NCBI GenBank assembly: GCA_035222895.1
Contig: JAVYIG010005330.1
Coordinates: 62,001 to 126,000 of the forward strand
Direction of reading: 5' to 3'
Source of the DNA: Strongylocentrotus droebachiensis
Lineage: Eukaryota; Echinodermata; Echinoidea; Camarodonta; Strongylocentrotidae
DNA: 64,000 bases
This document shows, one piece after another, positions 1 to 11,878 of the stretch. Made by a program: the position numbers and the translations under genes. How positions within the stretch are numbered: the stretch's first letter is position 1; each line of letters begins with the position of its first letter. The notes beneath the pieces were generated by a model. The model saw nothing but the letters and a program-made list of their open reading frames with translations, had not been told where the DNA came from and searched no databases.

Positions 1-719
1 CCCCCACTCGCGAGAGAAAGCTATTGATCTTCAAATAACCTAAACGTTCACTCTATAAATGTATTTCTTTGGAATTATATGGGGGTGGTTATAGGTGGCA
101 CATGCGCCAAATCAAAAAGTAAAGAAAAAAGATTGAGAGAAGGAAAATGAAGAATGGAAAGAGAAAAAGTCACCTTGACCACCTCCCACGCCCTCATCCA
201 TCTAGAAGCCTTGTAAAGGAACGTTTTGTTTTCTGTTGGTGCCCTACCGACCCTCCCTTTCTTATACCTTCGTTCCAGTGTCCCGTCAAATGGTATAGAC
301 TCACTGTACGCCACTGGCAGTGCAGAAAATCAGCCCTATTCGATTAGAGTTTTATCAAACAAGTCTATACCATCATCATTAACTTGAAATTGCAGCGATC
401 TTATTATTGTTTCCTGACGTAGTGTTTACAGTGTTCTGAAAACGAGGTATTAATAATTCTCCCTCTCATTAGCTCAAAAGATTTATTACTTCATAATGAT
501 TTATAGTGATGTACAATGACTTTCTGGCAATATAAATGCAAAATAAATTCTGTACAAAATTTTGCCTTTTTTTCCTTACCCCGGAATTCTATAACTATTT
601 CCACTTTGATACCACATTGTTATCTCTCTCTCTCTCTCTCTCTCTCAGCTAATTCTACTTCTACATGCATTTCCCTTGATCACATTGATTTAATTTTGTC
701 GTTTCAATACCACCATTTA
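1..719. other. Intergenic, no gene seen
   Basis: No exon, RNA gene or clear repeat boundary was recognised apart from a short CT run near 620-647. The short open frames here look like chance. Confidence 0.4.
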
Positions 720-2440
720 AAATGTCCCCACCCCACCCCCGCCCCCCCCTCTCTCTCTCTCTCTCTCCCTCTCTATCTTGCTCTCTCTCTCTCTCTCGTG
801 CTCTCTTTCTCTATCTGCATCTCGCTGTCTGTCTCTTTCCTCTGTCCCCCCCCCCCCCCCTCTCACTATCTGCATCTCGCTGTCTGTCTCTTTCCTCTGT
901 CCCCCCTCTCTCTATCTGCATCTCGCTGTCTGTCTCTTTCCTCTGCCCCCCCTCACTATCTGTATCTCGCTGTCTGTCTCTTTCTTCTGTCCCCCCCCCC
1001 CTCTCACTATCTGTATCTCGCCGTCTGTCTCTTTCCTCTGTTCCCCCTCTCTCTATCTGCATCTCGCTGTCTGTCTCTTTCCTCTGTCCCCCCTCTCTCT
1101 ATCTGCATCTCGCTGTCTGTCTCTTTCCTCTGTCCCCCCTCTCTCTATCTGCATCTCGCCGTCTGTCTCTTTCCTCTGTCCCCCCTCTCACTATCTGCAT
1201 CTCGCTGTCTGTCTCTTTCCTCTGTCCCCCCCCCCTCTCACTATCTGCATCTCGCCGTCTGTCTTTTTCCTCTGTCCCCCCCCCCCTCTCTCTATCTGCA
1301 TCTCGCTGTCTGTCTCTTTCCTCTGTCCCCCCTCTCTCTATCTGCATCTCGCTGTCTGTCTCTTTCCTCTGTCCCCCCCCCCCCCCCTCTCACTATCTGC
1401 ATCTCGCTGTCTGTCTCTTTCCTCTGTCCCCCCCCCCTCTCTCTATCTGCATCTCGCTGTCTGTCTCTTTCCTCTGTCCCCCCCCCCTCTCACTATCTGC
1501 ATCTCGCCGTCTGTTTCTTTCCTCTGCCCCCCCCCCCCCTCTCTCTCTCTGCATCTCGCTGTCTGTCTCTTTCCTCTGCCCCCCCCCCCCCTCTCACTAT
1601 CTGCATCTCGCTGTCTGTCTCTTTCCTCTGTCCCCCCCCCCTCTCTCTATCTGCATCTCGCTGTCTGTCTCTTTCCTCTGTCCCCCCCCCCCTCTCACTA
1701 TCTGCATCTCGCCGTCTGTTTCTTTCCTCTGCCCCCCCCCCCTCTCACTATCTGTATCTCGCTGTCTGTCTGTTTCCTTTGTTCCTACTCTCTCTCTCCC
1801 TCTCCCTTTCTTTCTCTCACTATCTATATCTCGCTATCTGTTTCTTTCCTCTGTTCCCCCCTCTCTCTATCTGTATCTCGCTGTCTGTCTCTTTCCTCCG
1901 TCCCCCCCCCCCCCTCACTATCTGTCTCTTTCCGCTATGTTCCCCCTTTCTCTCTCTCTCTCTCTCTGTATCTCGCTATCTGTATATTGCTGTCTGTCTC
2001 TATCTGTATCTCGCTGTCTGTCTCTTTCCTCTATGTTCCCTCTTTCTCTCTCTCTGTATCTTGCTGGTTGTCTCTTTCATCTCTGTTCCCCTTTCTCGCT
2101 CTCTCTCTCTCCCTTCTTTTTTTTCTCTCTCTATCTCTTTCTCTATCTGTATCTTGCTGTCTGTCTCTTTACTCTATGTCCTCCTCTCTCTCTCTCACTA
2201 TCTGTATCTCGCCGTCTGTCTCTTTCCTCTATGTTCCCTCTTTCTCTCTCTCTGTATCTTGCTATCTGTATATTGCTGTATGTCTCTATCTGTATCTTGC
2301 TGGTTGTCTCTTTCATCTCTGTTCCCCCTCTCTCGCTCTCTCTCTCTCTCCCTTCTTTTTTTTCTCTCTCTATCTCTTTCTGTATCTGTATCTCGCTGTC
2401 TGTCTCTTTCCTCAATGTATCCCCCTTCTCTCTCTCTTTC
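720..2440. repeat. CT-rich minisatellite, unit about 46-50 bp
   Basis: Several dozen head-to-tail copies of a pyrimidine-rich unit (ctatctgcatctcgctgtct, then ctctttcctctgt and a C-run). The C-run length varies from about 6 to 14, so copies differ in phase. The distal part (about 1780-2440) is more diverged, with tatctgtatcttgctg variants. Plus-strand frames stay open for more than 600 codons in all three phases because the unit lacks stops. The purine-rich complement may form triplex or G-rich structures (inference). Confidence 0.92.
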
Positions 2441-2649
2441 TCCCATCAAATCACTCTCTTCATCAATTTCATAATTTTGGTGTGGGTTTGTCTGTATTGT
2501 GTGGGGGTTTGTATGACCATATGCAGGTATATATCTGTACGGAGCAATTATATCTCATTTATGTATTCACAGCTGAGACAAACTTTAATTCATCTGCAAG
2601 ATTTTGAACCCAGATCTGTTAACAGGAAGACGGGTGACCTGACTCCTAG

Positions 2650-2780
2650 ATAATAATAATAATAATAATAATATTTAATTTTTATATAGCGTTTAATACA
2701 AATGTCTCTAAGCGCTTTACAAATATACTATTACCACGGTCATTGGATTCAGTCCTTGCCCGCACACACTGTGTGCACAT
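2650..2780 (+). repeat. (AAT)n-headed SINE-like repeat, copy 1
   Basis: A (taa)n tract is followed by a stretch containing tatatagcgtttaatac and ctctaagcgctttac. Related arrangements (an AAT tract, then GCGC-containing sequence, then a GCGCT motif) occur near 31526 and 37885, so this is a dispersed family. The boundaries and the class are inferred. Confidence 0.5.
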
Positions 2781-4020
2781 ATAATATTTTATTTTTTAAA
2801 AGACATGAACATTAATAAACAAATGTATACACACACAAAATCAGAGCATATTGTAACAAATCAGGGTTTTAGTATTGGACGGAGGTTAAGCATTTTCGGT
2901 TGTGCGCGCATATGCGCATGTGCTATAGCAATATTGCGCATCGTCGATATAGCAGCTGCCAAATGAAAGAAAATGAGCATACATATTTTAATCATGTTGG
3001 TGCAATTATCATGTTTCTTTTGGGGATATTATTTGTGTGAAAGTTATCTGATCAAGAATAAGGGGTTGTACTGAAGATTATATTTGATGATTTAATGGAA
3101 TTAGCAGAAGTGTTGTTTTACTAACCAGGACATAATTGCCTTTGTATATGTGTAAGTATAGGGAAAATCTTAGGGAAACACAGGATTGTGTAATTAGGTA
3201 TTTCCACTGCACTGTTGAGTCTTACATAGTCTGCACTTATGCTGAGTTTACCCTGAATGTTGGTTGGTTCGCATTAAAGAATTTCGACATGCAATTCGTT
3301 GATTGGTCTGATTTCTTAGAGCAGTGAAACCGTAGACAATTAAAGGGATGAGACAAAGGGATGAGAATCAGTGACAGGTGTTGACAAAGCATGAATGATT
3401 GATTCGAGGGATGATCAATTGATTGATGTTGTGCACAAGACGTTTTGGGTGACCGATTGCAGTCGACGGATGTTTGATTGTTGATATACCCTGTGAGCAG
3501 TGAACTCCAGCCATCAAGCTATGGGCATATATTTTGTCCAAACGGACGGAGAGCTCTTGGCCAGGCACGGGGCAGCCTGACAAATATTCTGTGTCAGCCA
3601 AGGTGGCGAACCGTGTCCGTCACAATATATGAAATATATGACTTGCATATACATATGTACTTCACTTAAATTTATTTTCTTTTATTTATGTTACAACTTT
3701 GTTCCCTTCTGTTCTTAGCATAAATTCTCAATTGGACAAAACTATGGGTAGTGCATAATCTTAGATGATAATGCACAACTTTAATTTTAGTCATGAAAAG
3801 TATGAGTGAGTATGTACAGCTGCATTACTAGAACTACCACATATTCAATAATATTACAGTCATGATACTTTTTTGAGTACATAGTTACTTGCCAACTTCC
3901 CCTTCTAATGTTTAATTCCTTTTTGCCAAGAAGAAAAAAATGTAGGAATTGTATACACTTCATTCAAATTGCACCATCATATATAAAAACATCTTCATAG
4001 TTTAATAATTGTGAGGAACG
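2781..4020. other. Intergenic and probable MPPE1 3'UTR, no other gene
   Basis: No exon is recognisable on either strand. The part nearest 4020 should contain the minus-strand 3'UTR of the MPPE1 gene. The plus-strand string tttatt, which reads AATAAA on the minus strand, occurs near 3671 and 3683 and is a candidate polyadenylation signal about 340 bp past the stop codon. Confidence 0.35.
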
Positions 4021-4188
4021 TCAGAGCTCTTTGATATGCCTCCATCGATGCCTGCATAAGATGCAGACGAGGTAGTAAAGAATGTAGGTTGCCATGGCAA
4101 CACCTGATGCAGCATAGAGGATGATGATGAGAGATTCTTCTGGGAGAAAGCACTTGTTGATAGCGATAAAGGTAGGAGAGATTGAAGC
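4021..4188 (-). CDS. MPPE1: MPPE1 exon 8 (C-terminal membrane helix and stop)
   Basis: Residues 372-426 and TGA. It encodes [16 protein letters not shown], a hydrophobic helix, and a short basic cytosolic tail. It aligns with the human segment SKCYLPREDVVLIIYC. Another frame through this block gives an unrelated 72-codon open frame, which is a shadow. Confidence 0.9.
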   Translation of the reverse strand, partial: ASISPTFIAINKCFLPEESLIIILYAASGVAMATYILYYLVCILCRHRWRHIKEL

Positions 4189-7100
4189 CTGGGATGTATA
4201 GGAGAGAAAACATAGTGCGATAGTAATTACTATCTCATATTCAGGTTTTGAATCTATACATTTAACTGATTACAATTGTCTTATACCATTAACCAATCAG
4301 AGTTCTGAGTGCTGATTACAATAGCATTGAAGGTACAATCAAACTGTTGAAAATACATTGAAGGAAAAAAAAAGTAAGTCATCAAGGTGACTGAAAGTAA
4401 GAATATTTTGGAGAACACTTGAAAATACTCCTCCAGTACAATGAACTGAAAGGATTATTTTGTACCAAGGCAATGATTTATGTTGGATTTCATAAAATGA
4501 TTGGAACTCAAATGAGGAATTTAGAGTTTAAGGTTAATGATACACTTAGCAATAGTTCAGACGTACGGACATATGGGACGTACATGTAGGGCCACATGGC
4601 CTAGTCATCGGACAAAGTACATAGGACTATTGAGGGCAGCAGCCATTCTGAAATCTCTCTCTCTATAGTCTTCTGCCAAGGGCAGGTCCATAGTATACCA
4701 GAATCTTCAGTGGTACTCTCTCATCCCTATCTATCTTTAGCCTTCTGCATCAGTATATCATAATATGTTCTGTCACCCATCAAGTTTGACATTATCCAAA
4801 TTCTTGGTCTTCCGCTTTGATGTTTACCATCCATGTACCCTTCCAAGAAGTCCCTGAACAATGTTGTATCCCACCTTAAGATGTGTCCTATACAGTTATT
4901 TTCAATCTCCAGATTGTTTTCCTCAGGTTCCTTTCGTCATCCACTCCATCCAGAGGGTGTTTCACAAAGAATAAGATCGACTTTAAGTTGGACTTACATG
5001 TAACTATGGCAGGCCTATCATGCCACTGGTTGCTCTCACCATTGGTCTCTCAATTATGATCTTTAGATAATAATTTTTCCTTCAATAATAAACTATCAAA
5101 AAAGGTAAATTCTGTAGATTTGTGGCCATGATTTGTATGTCCCTTGAGGAATGGTTACAGGAACTACCATGAAAGGCCTGCCATAGTTAAGTTCAACTTA
5201 AAGTCGATCTCAGTCTTTGTGAAACACTCCCCATGACTTCTTCCTTGGTGACCCTGACCCTGTCCCTTCAACAACACACTGAAATACAATATACAAATAC
5301 ATGTATATGAACATTTTCTACATCTCATACTCACCAGGATAAGACTGGGATTTTTTCTATTTCTCCAGCTGAATGAAGGCACTGAGATTTCTGGGGTAAC
5401 GTTCTGATGAACGATGTAGCATCCATGATGGGTGTGAGCACTCAGTACTAGACGAGGACGGATCCATGATAATAACTGAGAAAAAGAAAATTAAAGTGTT
5501 TAATTTACATTAATCTCTCAAATCTATGATCATTTGGGAAGTTTGTGATGAATACCCAAACAATTAAACTCAAATATACACCCTGAAAGATAAAATTCCT
5601 TATCAGACTGCTTACTTTCAAGGTTTCTGTATTTAAGGGGGTACAAAGGCTGGTAGGTAATTATTTTTCTATAAATCTTGGATTGTGTAATCTTTCACTG
5701 AGTAAATCGATGCACATTATTAATTTGTATTACATAATTGATAAGAGACTAAATATTATTTGAAGATTGGGTTCAGAATAATAGACATCATTTACGATAA
5801 ATGTCCCAAGATATTTCAAGTAATACCATACGTACATAAACATTTTGATTAATGATCAAAATGAATGATCGCACCCTGTCTTAGATCTCTCTAAAAAAAT
5901 GTTGCTTGAATCTTACAAACTTTTTGGTCAACACCCATTACAATTCTTGCACTCCTTTTGGTAACTGATTCACTTCTGGGTGATTTCTATCTTGAATTAA
6001 CATGGTAAAAATCAAGGCTAAGGAATCCATCTCACCTTGTCTGTTGCTTTTTGAGACAGAACTTCTCTTCTTTGTCCGTGGGGAATGTATTTCTTATCAA
6101 GCGGTGTTCCGTCAACACCGGAGCACATCTCATCTGTAGGACGGTACAGGGGGAAATGCTGGATAGGAAAATGCAAAGGTCAAATTTCAAATGTCAAATG
6201 AACGATTGCATGCATACTTTGGGGTCTTGCAGGACTTAAAGGGCCAACACATGGACATGTCTAGAATGCAGGAACCACTGAATTTGGAGAAATCTACAGA
6301 AGTGAGACTCCCTTTCATGAAAATGTAGATATCTCTACAATTACCTGAATTAATGACAAGGAATGGCTACAAATGTAGTAATAACATACAGCACACACCG
6401 CAATATATATACACATGTATATTCATTTCATTTGTCCTCTTTTGAAAGCATACATAGGCAGGTAAGGGTAAGAAAGGGAAATGAAATTTATGAGACAACA
6501 CAATATCCTCCAGTTACCGATACTGCACACATATAAACAGATTTGTAACCCCAAAATGTAATAGCCCTACCGTTAGATATGAACTCTTGTAATCCTGTAA
6601 TATCCCTAACGGAAGACATCTATCTGCAGTTATAGAGTCCTTCTGATAGGACCTAAATCTGTAAGTTCCCTGGTTGCTTTACCTATAAGTATACAGGCCT
6701 ATACACTAACCCCAGAAACTAATAGCTGCTAAAAAGAAGAGGGTTTAAAGACCAACTTAAAATAATAATAAATTCACCTGAAGAAGTATCGGAGGTGCTG
6801 CGGGTAACGATCTGTAATGGCTGCATCTAGACTTCCCTTTCCCCTGCTGCTTGTCCCCGCCCTGGTGTCCAACCCTTGAGCAGTTGAGCCTCTCAGACAC
6901 ACCTCTGAGCTTCGTCTGAGCCGACGAGCAAAAGCTGCAACCATCTCCATGGAAAGCCATGCTGTTCACCAGCACAAAACTGTAAGTTTTACCAGAGGAG
7001 GAAACGATATTTCCGCAATCATTCCTTTCCTTTGAGGTGGGATCATAATATGATAGTTGTGCAGAAACATTCACAATTTTTTTTGGAATACAAGCTAATG

Positions 7101-9424
7101 AATATATTTGAAAACCTTCTATGACAGATTTATCACATTAAATGCTTGTTCACATATGCTGCCATGGCGGCTTTTTGTGTTTCTTAAATACAAATGATGT
7201 GAAGCACAGTATGCTTTACTAGCTTTAAAAAAAAAAAAGAGTTTTATACAACATACATAAAGCATTAACAGATATAAACAGATAGTTTGCACTAGTAGAT
7301 GTAGATTTCAATGTAAAGCACTTTCTGAATGTTGTAAAATCTATTTTCAATGAAATTATTGCTTGTCAATAATGATGACCAACTTCTAAACAGAGTGGAA
7401 CCATTCTCGTAAGTCGTAACTATATTGACATGCAATCAACTCATAGCACAAAGGCAAAAAACGATTTGAGTGGGAAACTAGATTACCTGTTGTTCTTCAG
7501 AGTGACCACTTCAACACCAGATGAGTTGAAAGCATCAGAAAATCTCTCCACTTTGCGCTTACTCATGCTGTGGAAAAATGTTATTGAAATGAATACCCGG
7601 TAGTCATTTTCTTCATGTACTTAAAAGGAAAAAGCTCTGGAATCAGTTCAAGTTATTCTCCACAAACACATTCATTTTACATTCTAGCCATTAATACATG
7701 CAACTATCATAATAACAAGTTCACTTACATCCCATCGAAATGAGCGTATCAAAATTGGATATAAATGACTTTTAATGGTGTTCATCTGGAGAACAATATG
7801 ACAGACTCTTTGTCTTTAATAGGATTAGATAATTTGCTCAGCTATCCAGTTGACTTATGTTTGGAATATCATGTCTACTTTTCTATCCCTATACATCTCA
7901 TATCCAATCACAAACAGGAATACTTACAAGTCATGAAAACCTACATCATGGTTTCCCACAATAACCTTGAAATAAATGCTAGGTGAATGGCGAAACATCT
8001 TCTTGAAACGCTTGGCCGTAGCTTCAAACTCCTGGTGAAAAAGAAAAATTGTGAGTTAGAGAGCATATGCAGGTTCCACGATATGATCCTCACACGTTCA
8101 GATTATCCTTTAATTATGGAAGACTACTCTTAATAATACAGGACTTGACTTAGCGACAGTGGCTCTTATATTTGACCTTGAATTAACACTGAATATTGAA
8201 GATTAAAAAATAAAAAAATTATACCAAACAATTTTTTGTAGATGCAGACAAGAAATTGATCTAGTAGTCCAGACCCATGTCTCTTTCAACATGCAAATTA
8301 TAGTTTCAGTACACATTTTTCAATGAAGCAAGTTTTCTTTGGTATAGTACAGAAATACCCATCTAACAAATAACAACACAATTTAAGCCAGGGCAGTTAC
8401 TCTAAAAACCGTGATTCCATTAGCAGAAGACAAGATTAGATTTCTAAAAATCATGTACTCACGTTATCGCTAGCCCACTGGCCTTCATCAGTCAAGTCAC
8501 CAAGAACAAAAACAGCTTCAGGGGAAAACAAAGTCAATGCTGTCTGGAAACCTCTCTCCATCTGCCATTCCCTGCATACAAACAAAAATATTATAAAATA
8601 TGGTAAAGAGTAACCCGGTAAACCCGGCCAGACTTTATGGCTATTAAGCCGCACACGCAAGAAGACTTTTAGAATACTTTTGAATAATTTTGTTAGTTGA
8701 AATCATAATTCATTTGAAAGAGGTAATTAACAAGATCAGATATGATACATGTAACATTGGTACAGATAGGATTCAATTATGAGGAATTCATTATAAGCTA
8801 AGAACTCACATCAAGCCCATATTGTCTCAATCATCTTTGCTGTGTCACTTTGTTGATATAGAAATATATTATGTATGTTTATTTGTGAAGCACTATGAAA
8901 AATAAAGACCGAACAAGAGTGATGTAAACTCAAGCAAAACGAGATTAAACTTAACAAAGATAGAAATTAGAATTTCATCTTTTGGGGCTATTGCCTTTGA
9001 TAATTTTGGGGTAATTATCCACACACACAAAAATGCATTGTAAAAATATCTCAATATATTGGGATGTTTACCTTCTTAACTTGTCAAACCAATGACCAAG
9101 GCGACTTCCTAACAAATGAGTATCCGCTATGAAGATTGCCCTCAAATCTTCAACGTTTTGCCACTGCTCATGTTTCGACGAGCGGGTCTCTCTTTTCACT
9201 ATCCCCGGACCTCCGGGGGATGAACCGAGTGGCTGTCCGCTAAAGAACCAAGCAGAATCGCTGATTTGACCATCATGTTTATAGTTCTTCTCAACGCTTA
9301 TATCAGGCCACGAACATTGAAACATTACAACATAGTAAACAAGGTATTCACAAATGAATATTATCACTCCAATGCATGTGATAAACCACAAAATCGGCTT
9401 GAAGAATGTCAAGATATCGGCCAT
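4021..9424 (-). CDS. MPPE1: Metallophosphoesterase 1 (PGAP5), complete eight-exon gene
   Basis: The product is a 426-residue membrane phosphoesterase of the PGAP5 family. The known family removes ethanolamine phosphate from the second mannose of GPI anchors, a step needed for efficient ER exit of GPI-anchored proteins, using two bound metal ions. Coding exons in transcript order: 9424-9072, 8571-8463, 8031-7928, 7567-7487, 6979-6778, 6158-6036, 5475-5335, 4188-4021; all introns are GT-AG and all phases agree. Visible features: N-terminal membrane segment (about residues 7-35), DTH (D101, H103), GDxxDEG (D143, D146), GNHD (N181-D183), a Cys-rich stretch with RLNC, QHFPLYR, HTH (H338, H340), PSFSWRN, and a C-terminal membrane helix (about 390-413). 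The length is close to the human protein (about 396). The start is the first ATG before the membrane segment. The gene diverges from ANKRD27. Confidence 0.93.
4660..4945 (-). pseudogene. Decayed LINE reverse-transcriptase tail
   Basis: On the minus strand the translation contains [16 protein letters not shown] followed by a diverged Leu/Asp/Arg-rich tail. This resembles the GKRxRGRPRxTW...D signature at the C terminus of many non-LTR retrotransposon polyproteins. No complete frame remains. It lies in the last MPPE1 intron. Confidence 0.45.
4956..5230. mobile_element. Short inverted-repeat element (MITE) in MPPE1 intron 7
   Basis: The left end ggtgtttcacaaagaataag and the right end ctttgtgaaacact are inverted. 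The homology continues inward through agatcgactttaagttg and caacttaaagtcgatct. The element is about 275 bp with no coding capacity. Target duplication is not clear. Confidence 0.75.
5335..5475 (-). CDS. MPPE1: MPPE1 exon 7
   Basis: Residues 325-371: [19 protein letters not shown], with the final metal-binding HTH pair, then [16 protein letters not shown]. The residue before HTH is Ala where vertebrates have Gly. Confidence 0.93.
6036..6158 (-). CDS. MPPE1: MPPE1 exon 6
   Basis: Residues 284-324: [14 protein letters not shown] through [10 protein letters not shown]. The exon is 41 codons, phase 0 at both ends, with acceptor CCAG and donor AAG|GTGAG. Confidence 0.92.
6778..6979 (-). CDS. MPPE1: MPPE1 exon 5
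   Basis: Residues 216-283: [14 protein letters not shown], a Cys-containing stretch ending RLNC, a Gln/Gly/Lys-rich insert, and APPILLQ. The acceptor TTACAG lies inside a longer upstream open frame. It was chosen because it restores phase and homology. Confidence 0.9.
7487..7567 (-). CDS. MPPE1: MPPE1 exon 4
   Basis: Residues 189-215 plus two bases, including [13 protein letters not shown], which matches the conserved YKVERFEKVF region of vertebrate MPPE1. Confidence 0.9.
7928..8031 (-). CDS. MPPE1: MPPE1 exon 3
   Basis: Residues 155-188 plus two bases. It encodes [10 protein letters not shown] and the GNHDVGFH motif, whose Asn-His are metal/phosphate ligands in this fold. Ends phase 2 at a GTAAGT donor. 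Confidence 0.92.
8463..8571 (-). CDS. MPPE1: MPPE1 exon 2
   Basis: Residues 118-154, starting [12 protein letters not shown]. It contains the GDLTDEG metal-binding motif. The acceptor TGCAG and donor AAC|GTGAGT fit consensus. Confidence 0.92.
9072..9424 (-). CDS. MPPE1: MPPE1 exon 1
   Basis: First coding exon: residues 1-117 plus two bases of codon 118. It encodes the N-terminal signal anchor ([19 protein letters not shown]), a luminal linker, and the first metal-binding motif FIADTHLLG followed by HWFDKLR. The donor reads AAG|GTAAAC on the minus strand. Confidence 0.92.
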
Positions 9425-9560
9425 AACTTCGACTTGACGACGGATAACTTTGTCTGCTCCTGACTGACTGTACGCAGTATGAACAAGAGCGGTCGGAAAT
9501 ATTTCTCGAGAAGGCCAGCCAGGCTCAGCCTGGGCTCAGCTCACAGCTGCAGCTAGATCC
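9425..9560 (-). promoter_or_regulatory. Putative MPPE1 5'UTR and promoter
   Basis: Sequence immediately upstream of the MPPE1 start codon. It is more GC-rich than its surroundings and carries direct GGCTCAG repeats (9510-9545). No TATA box is evident. The start site cannot be set from sequence alone. Confidence 0.3.
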
Positions 9561-9641
9561 TCGGTTCTAATGTTTTGGGGGTTTTAATGAGTACTTTCCG
9601 GGCATGCATTGTTTTAGGGTGAAGATTTTATTAAACGTCTG

Positions 9642-9646
<5 letters not shown>

Positions 9647-9680
<34 letters not shown>
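9647..9680. repeat. (TA)n microsatellite
   Basis: Uninterrupted alternating TA tract. Confidence 0.95.
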
Positions 9681-9683
<3 letters not shown>

Positions 9684-9795
9684 AATGTATAATTTACAAA
9701 TCCAATATTTTCCCTTCAGGATGAAAGTTCGCCATCCTGTGTAGTAAAAATCACAAGTGACGGCGTCCAAGTGCCAAGTGCACAATACTTAATGC

Positions 9796-10212
9796 CCGCC
9801 CCCCCCCCCCCACTCAGAGGTCGGAATGACCGCATGCGTGTTACCAAAATGTCCGGTAAAGGGGTACTTTTCGTGCGACAAAGTCCGGCCCGAGAATTGT
9901 AAAAAAAAAAGGGGTGTATTAACTTTTCACCCGGAGATTTCTTTAAAAAGGGGGTGTTTTTTCTTTTTTTCTCTCATCTCTTTGGACTCCTGAGAAATTA
10001 TTCCGAATTTAGGGGGGTAGATTGAGCATTTTTCATGATTTAGGGGGGTCTCCAAGGCAGGAAAAGCCCGCGAAAAGCCCACGAAAAGCCCGCGAAAAGC
10101 CGGTTCGAAAATGTTGGCAGTCCTCAGATAGGGGGTGCTTTCAAAAAGTGGTACGAGCATAATTATGCGTATAACACTGAGTGGGGGGGGGGGGGGTGGG
10201 GGGTGGGGGGGG
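9796..10212. mobile_element. Poly-C/poly-G bordered repeat, copy 1
   Basis: Begins with a C-run plus ACTCAG and ends ACACTGAGT plus a G-run, so its ends are inverted. The inside (tgtccggtaaaggggtactt through gatagggggtgctttc) is almost identical to 11879-12277. It carries tandem 13-bp gaaaagcccgc-type repeats near 10060-10100. It has no open frame of note and is a recent non-autonomous element. Confidence 0.8.
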
Positions 10213-11040
10213 ACTATTAATGGCCATTCGACGTTTTGAAATTTGCATTATTATAATCAATGCAAATTTCCCTTTTGGGGGCTAGATTAAACCAGGGAGA
10301 TGGGAGGAACGTCTGTTATAGAGGCGGCATAAGCATGGGGGCATGGCTATAGGGTAAATGGAGGTTTCCTAGAGCACTTGTGATTTCTAAGCTGCCAGAT
10401 CGAGTCAACAGGAAAGTAATCCTAGTGCTGTTTTTTCTTCTTTCTCCGGTATGAGTGCTGACCTACACTTCCACATTCTTTCATAGTTTGATATATGTTA
10501 GATGTGTTAGAAATGTTTCGTCAGGTTTGTTTTTGTAATGGATTAGTTAAAATCATCTTTCAGCTGAGTGGGAGCTATGAGCAATATGTTGGCCTAGGCT
10601 CCTGAATGATCTGGTGATACCTGAAGTGGCTTTTGCTCGCAAGTGCCTTGATATAACCCCCATATATTTATATTTATATAATTTTCCCATCTAGGAAAGA
10701 GAGAACGAGGACCTATTATTATAACATACCTTTATCCTTCAAAATTTTGCTGAGAGTCAAAGATCAAAATGAACTTTTCTTTCTGTGACTTCTGGACAGA
10801 ATGAGTGCGACTGTGCGAGTAAGCAAGAAATCACATGTAAAAAATGTGCTCTTATATTTCAAAGGCGTAAAGGCAAATATCTGAGCTAGCAGTAGTTTAA
10901 GCATATGACTTGGAACTGTGATTTATTGCATAATTGCAAAATCTCACAGTTTGCGCTTTCAAGCGAATAACCGTCAGATCTTATTATAATGTTTTAAACA
11001 CAAGATGGCGCTATACCATTTTTGAAATCTATCTATATAC
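10213..11040. other. Intergenic, nothing recognised
   Basis: No exon, RNA gene or repeat family member was recognised on either strand. Confidence 0.3.
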
Positions 11041-11049
11041 CACTTTTGT

Positions 11050-11180
11050 AACATTCGTTTTTGGAAACGCCCCCCTCTCAAAAAAATGAAATCGAAGCTC
11101 TTATTACCAATCATGTGAAAGAATGTGTTTTGACTAATACGTGACGATACAAATTTTGCCGGGAAACCGCCTACTAATTG
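11050..11180. repeat. Partial copy of the AGGTAAAGACCAGT MITE family
   Basis: ggaaacgcccccctctc, accaatcatgtgaaagaatg and gccgggaaaccgcctactaa match the interior of the intact elements at 26879-27245 and 51775-52147. The terminal repeats are absent here. Confidence 0.7.
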
Positions 11181-11878
11181 ATACATTGATAAATTATCAT
11201 ATCGATCCGGCCTGCTTATTGTACTTCAAAAATAATGGTAGACTATGTAAAGTGCATGAAATTATAGCGCTCTTCACTTATAGCTCCGTTATATACAGTA
11301 GGATGTCTTGACCTTTTTTTTATTTTATAGGATCATGATTGCCGATTGATGACAATGTCCATGGTATTCGAATCGAGGGATTGGTTCTTGGTTGGTTGGT
11401 CCTCCAAAATACTCGTCTGAGTTTTAACTGGATGATGTTGATGGAGATGAAGTTGGTAGACCTATAGGTCTAGGAAGATGGTGATGATGATGATGATGGT
11501 AGTGATAACGGTTATTGAGATAGTATAATGAATAATGAATTGATGTAGATCTAGAGATTGATGTAGATGTAGATCACTGGAGGGCTTCAAGGGAGCGCTT
11601 CCACCCAGCATCTAGACCAAGAACTAGATAGTTTATTCCTCAGCACTACATCCTGACTTATGGATCCTGCTGAGTATCGTCGTAGAAGTACATATTTCTG
11701 ATTAAAACTCAGGGGATGTGACAGTGGCTTGAATGCATAGAGTCAATTTCATCTGTTGTAGCTAATAAGTGGTTTAGCGCCACCTCTTGTTTAAAACAAT
11801 ATAACGAGAACGAATAACAAATTGTGTGAGTATTAATTTTTTTTTCGACTGATTTTTTTATTTCATTTCCCCCCGCCT
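11181..11878. other. Intergenic, GAT-rich simple sequence only
   Basis: Contains an imperfect GAT/GATG tract (about 11430-11560). No gene was recognised. Confidence 0.3.

Noticed and set aside
516-2653. Three overlapping plus-strand open frames above 600 codons
   Set aside because: They are phase variants of a CT-rich minisatellite without stop codons; the translations are Ser/Leu/Pro/Cys repeats.
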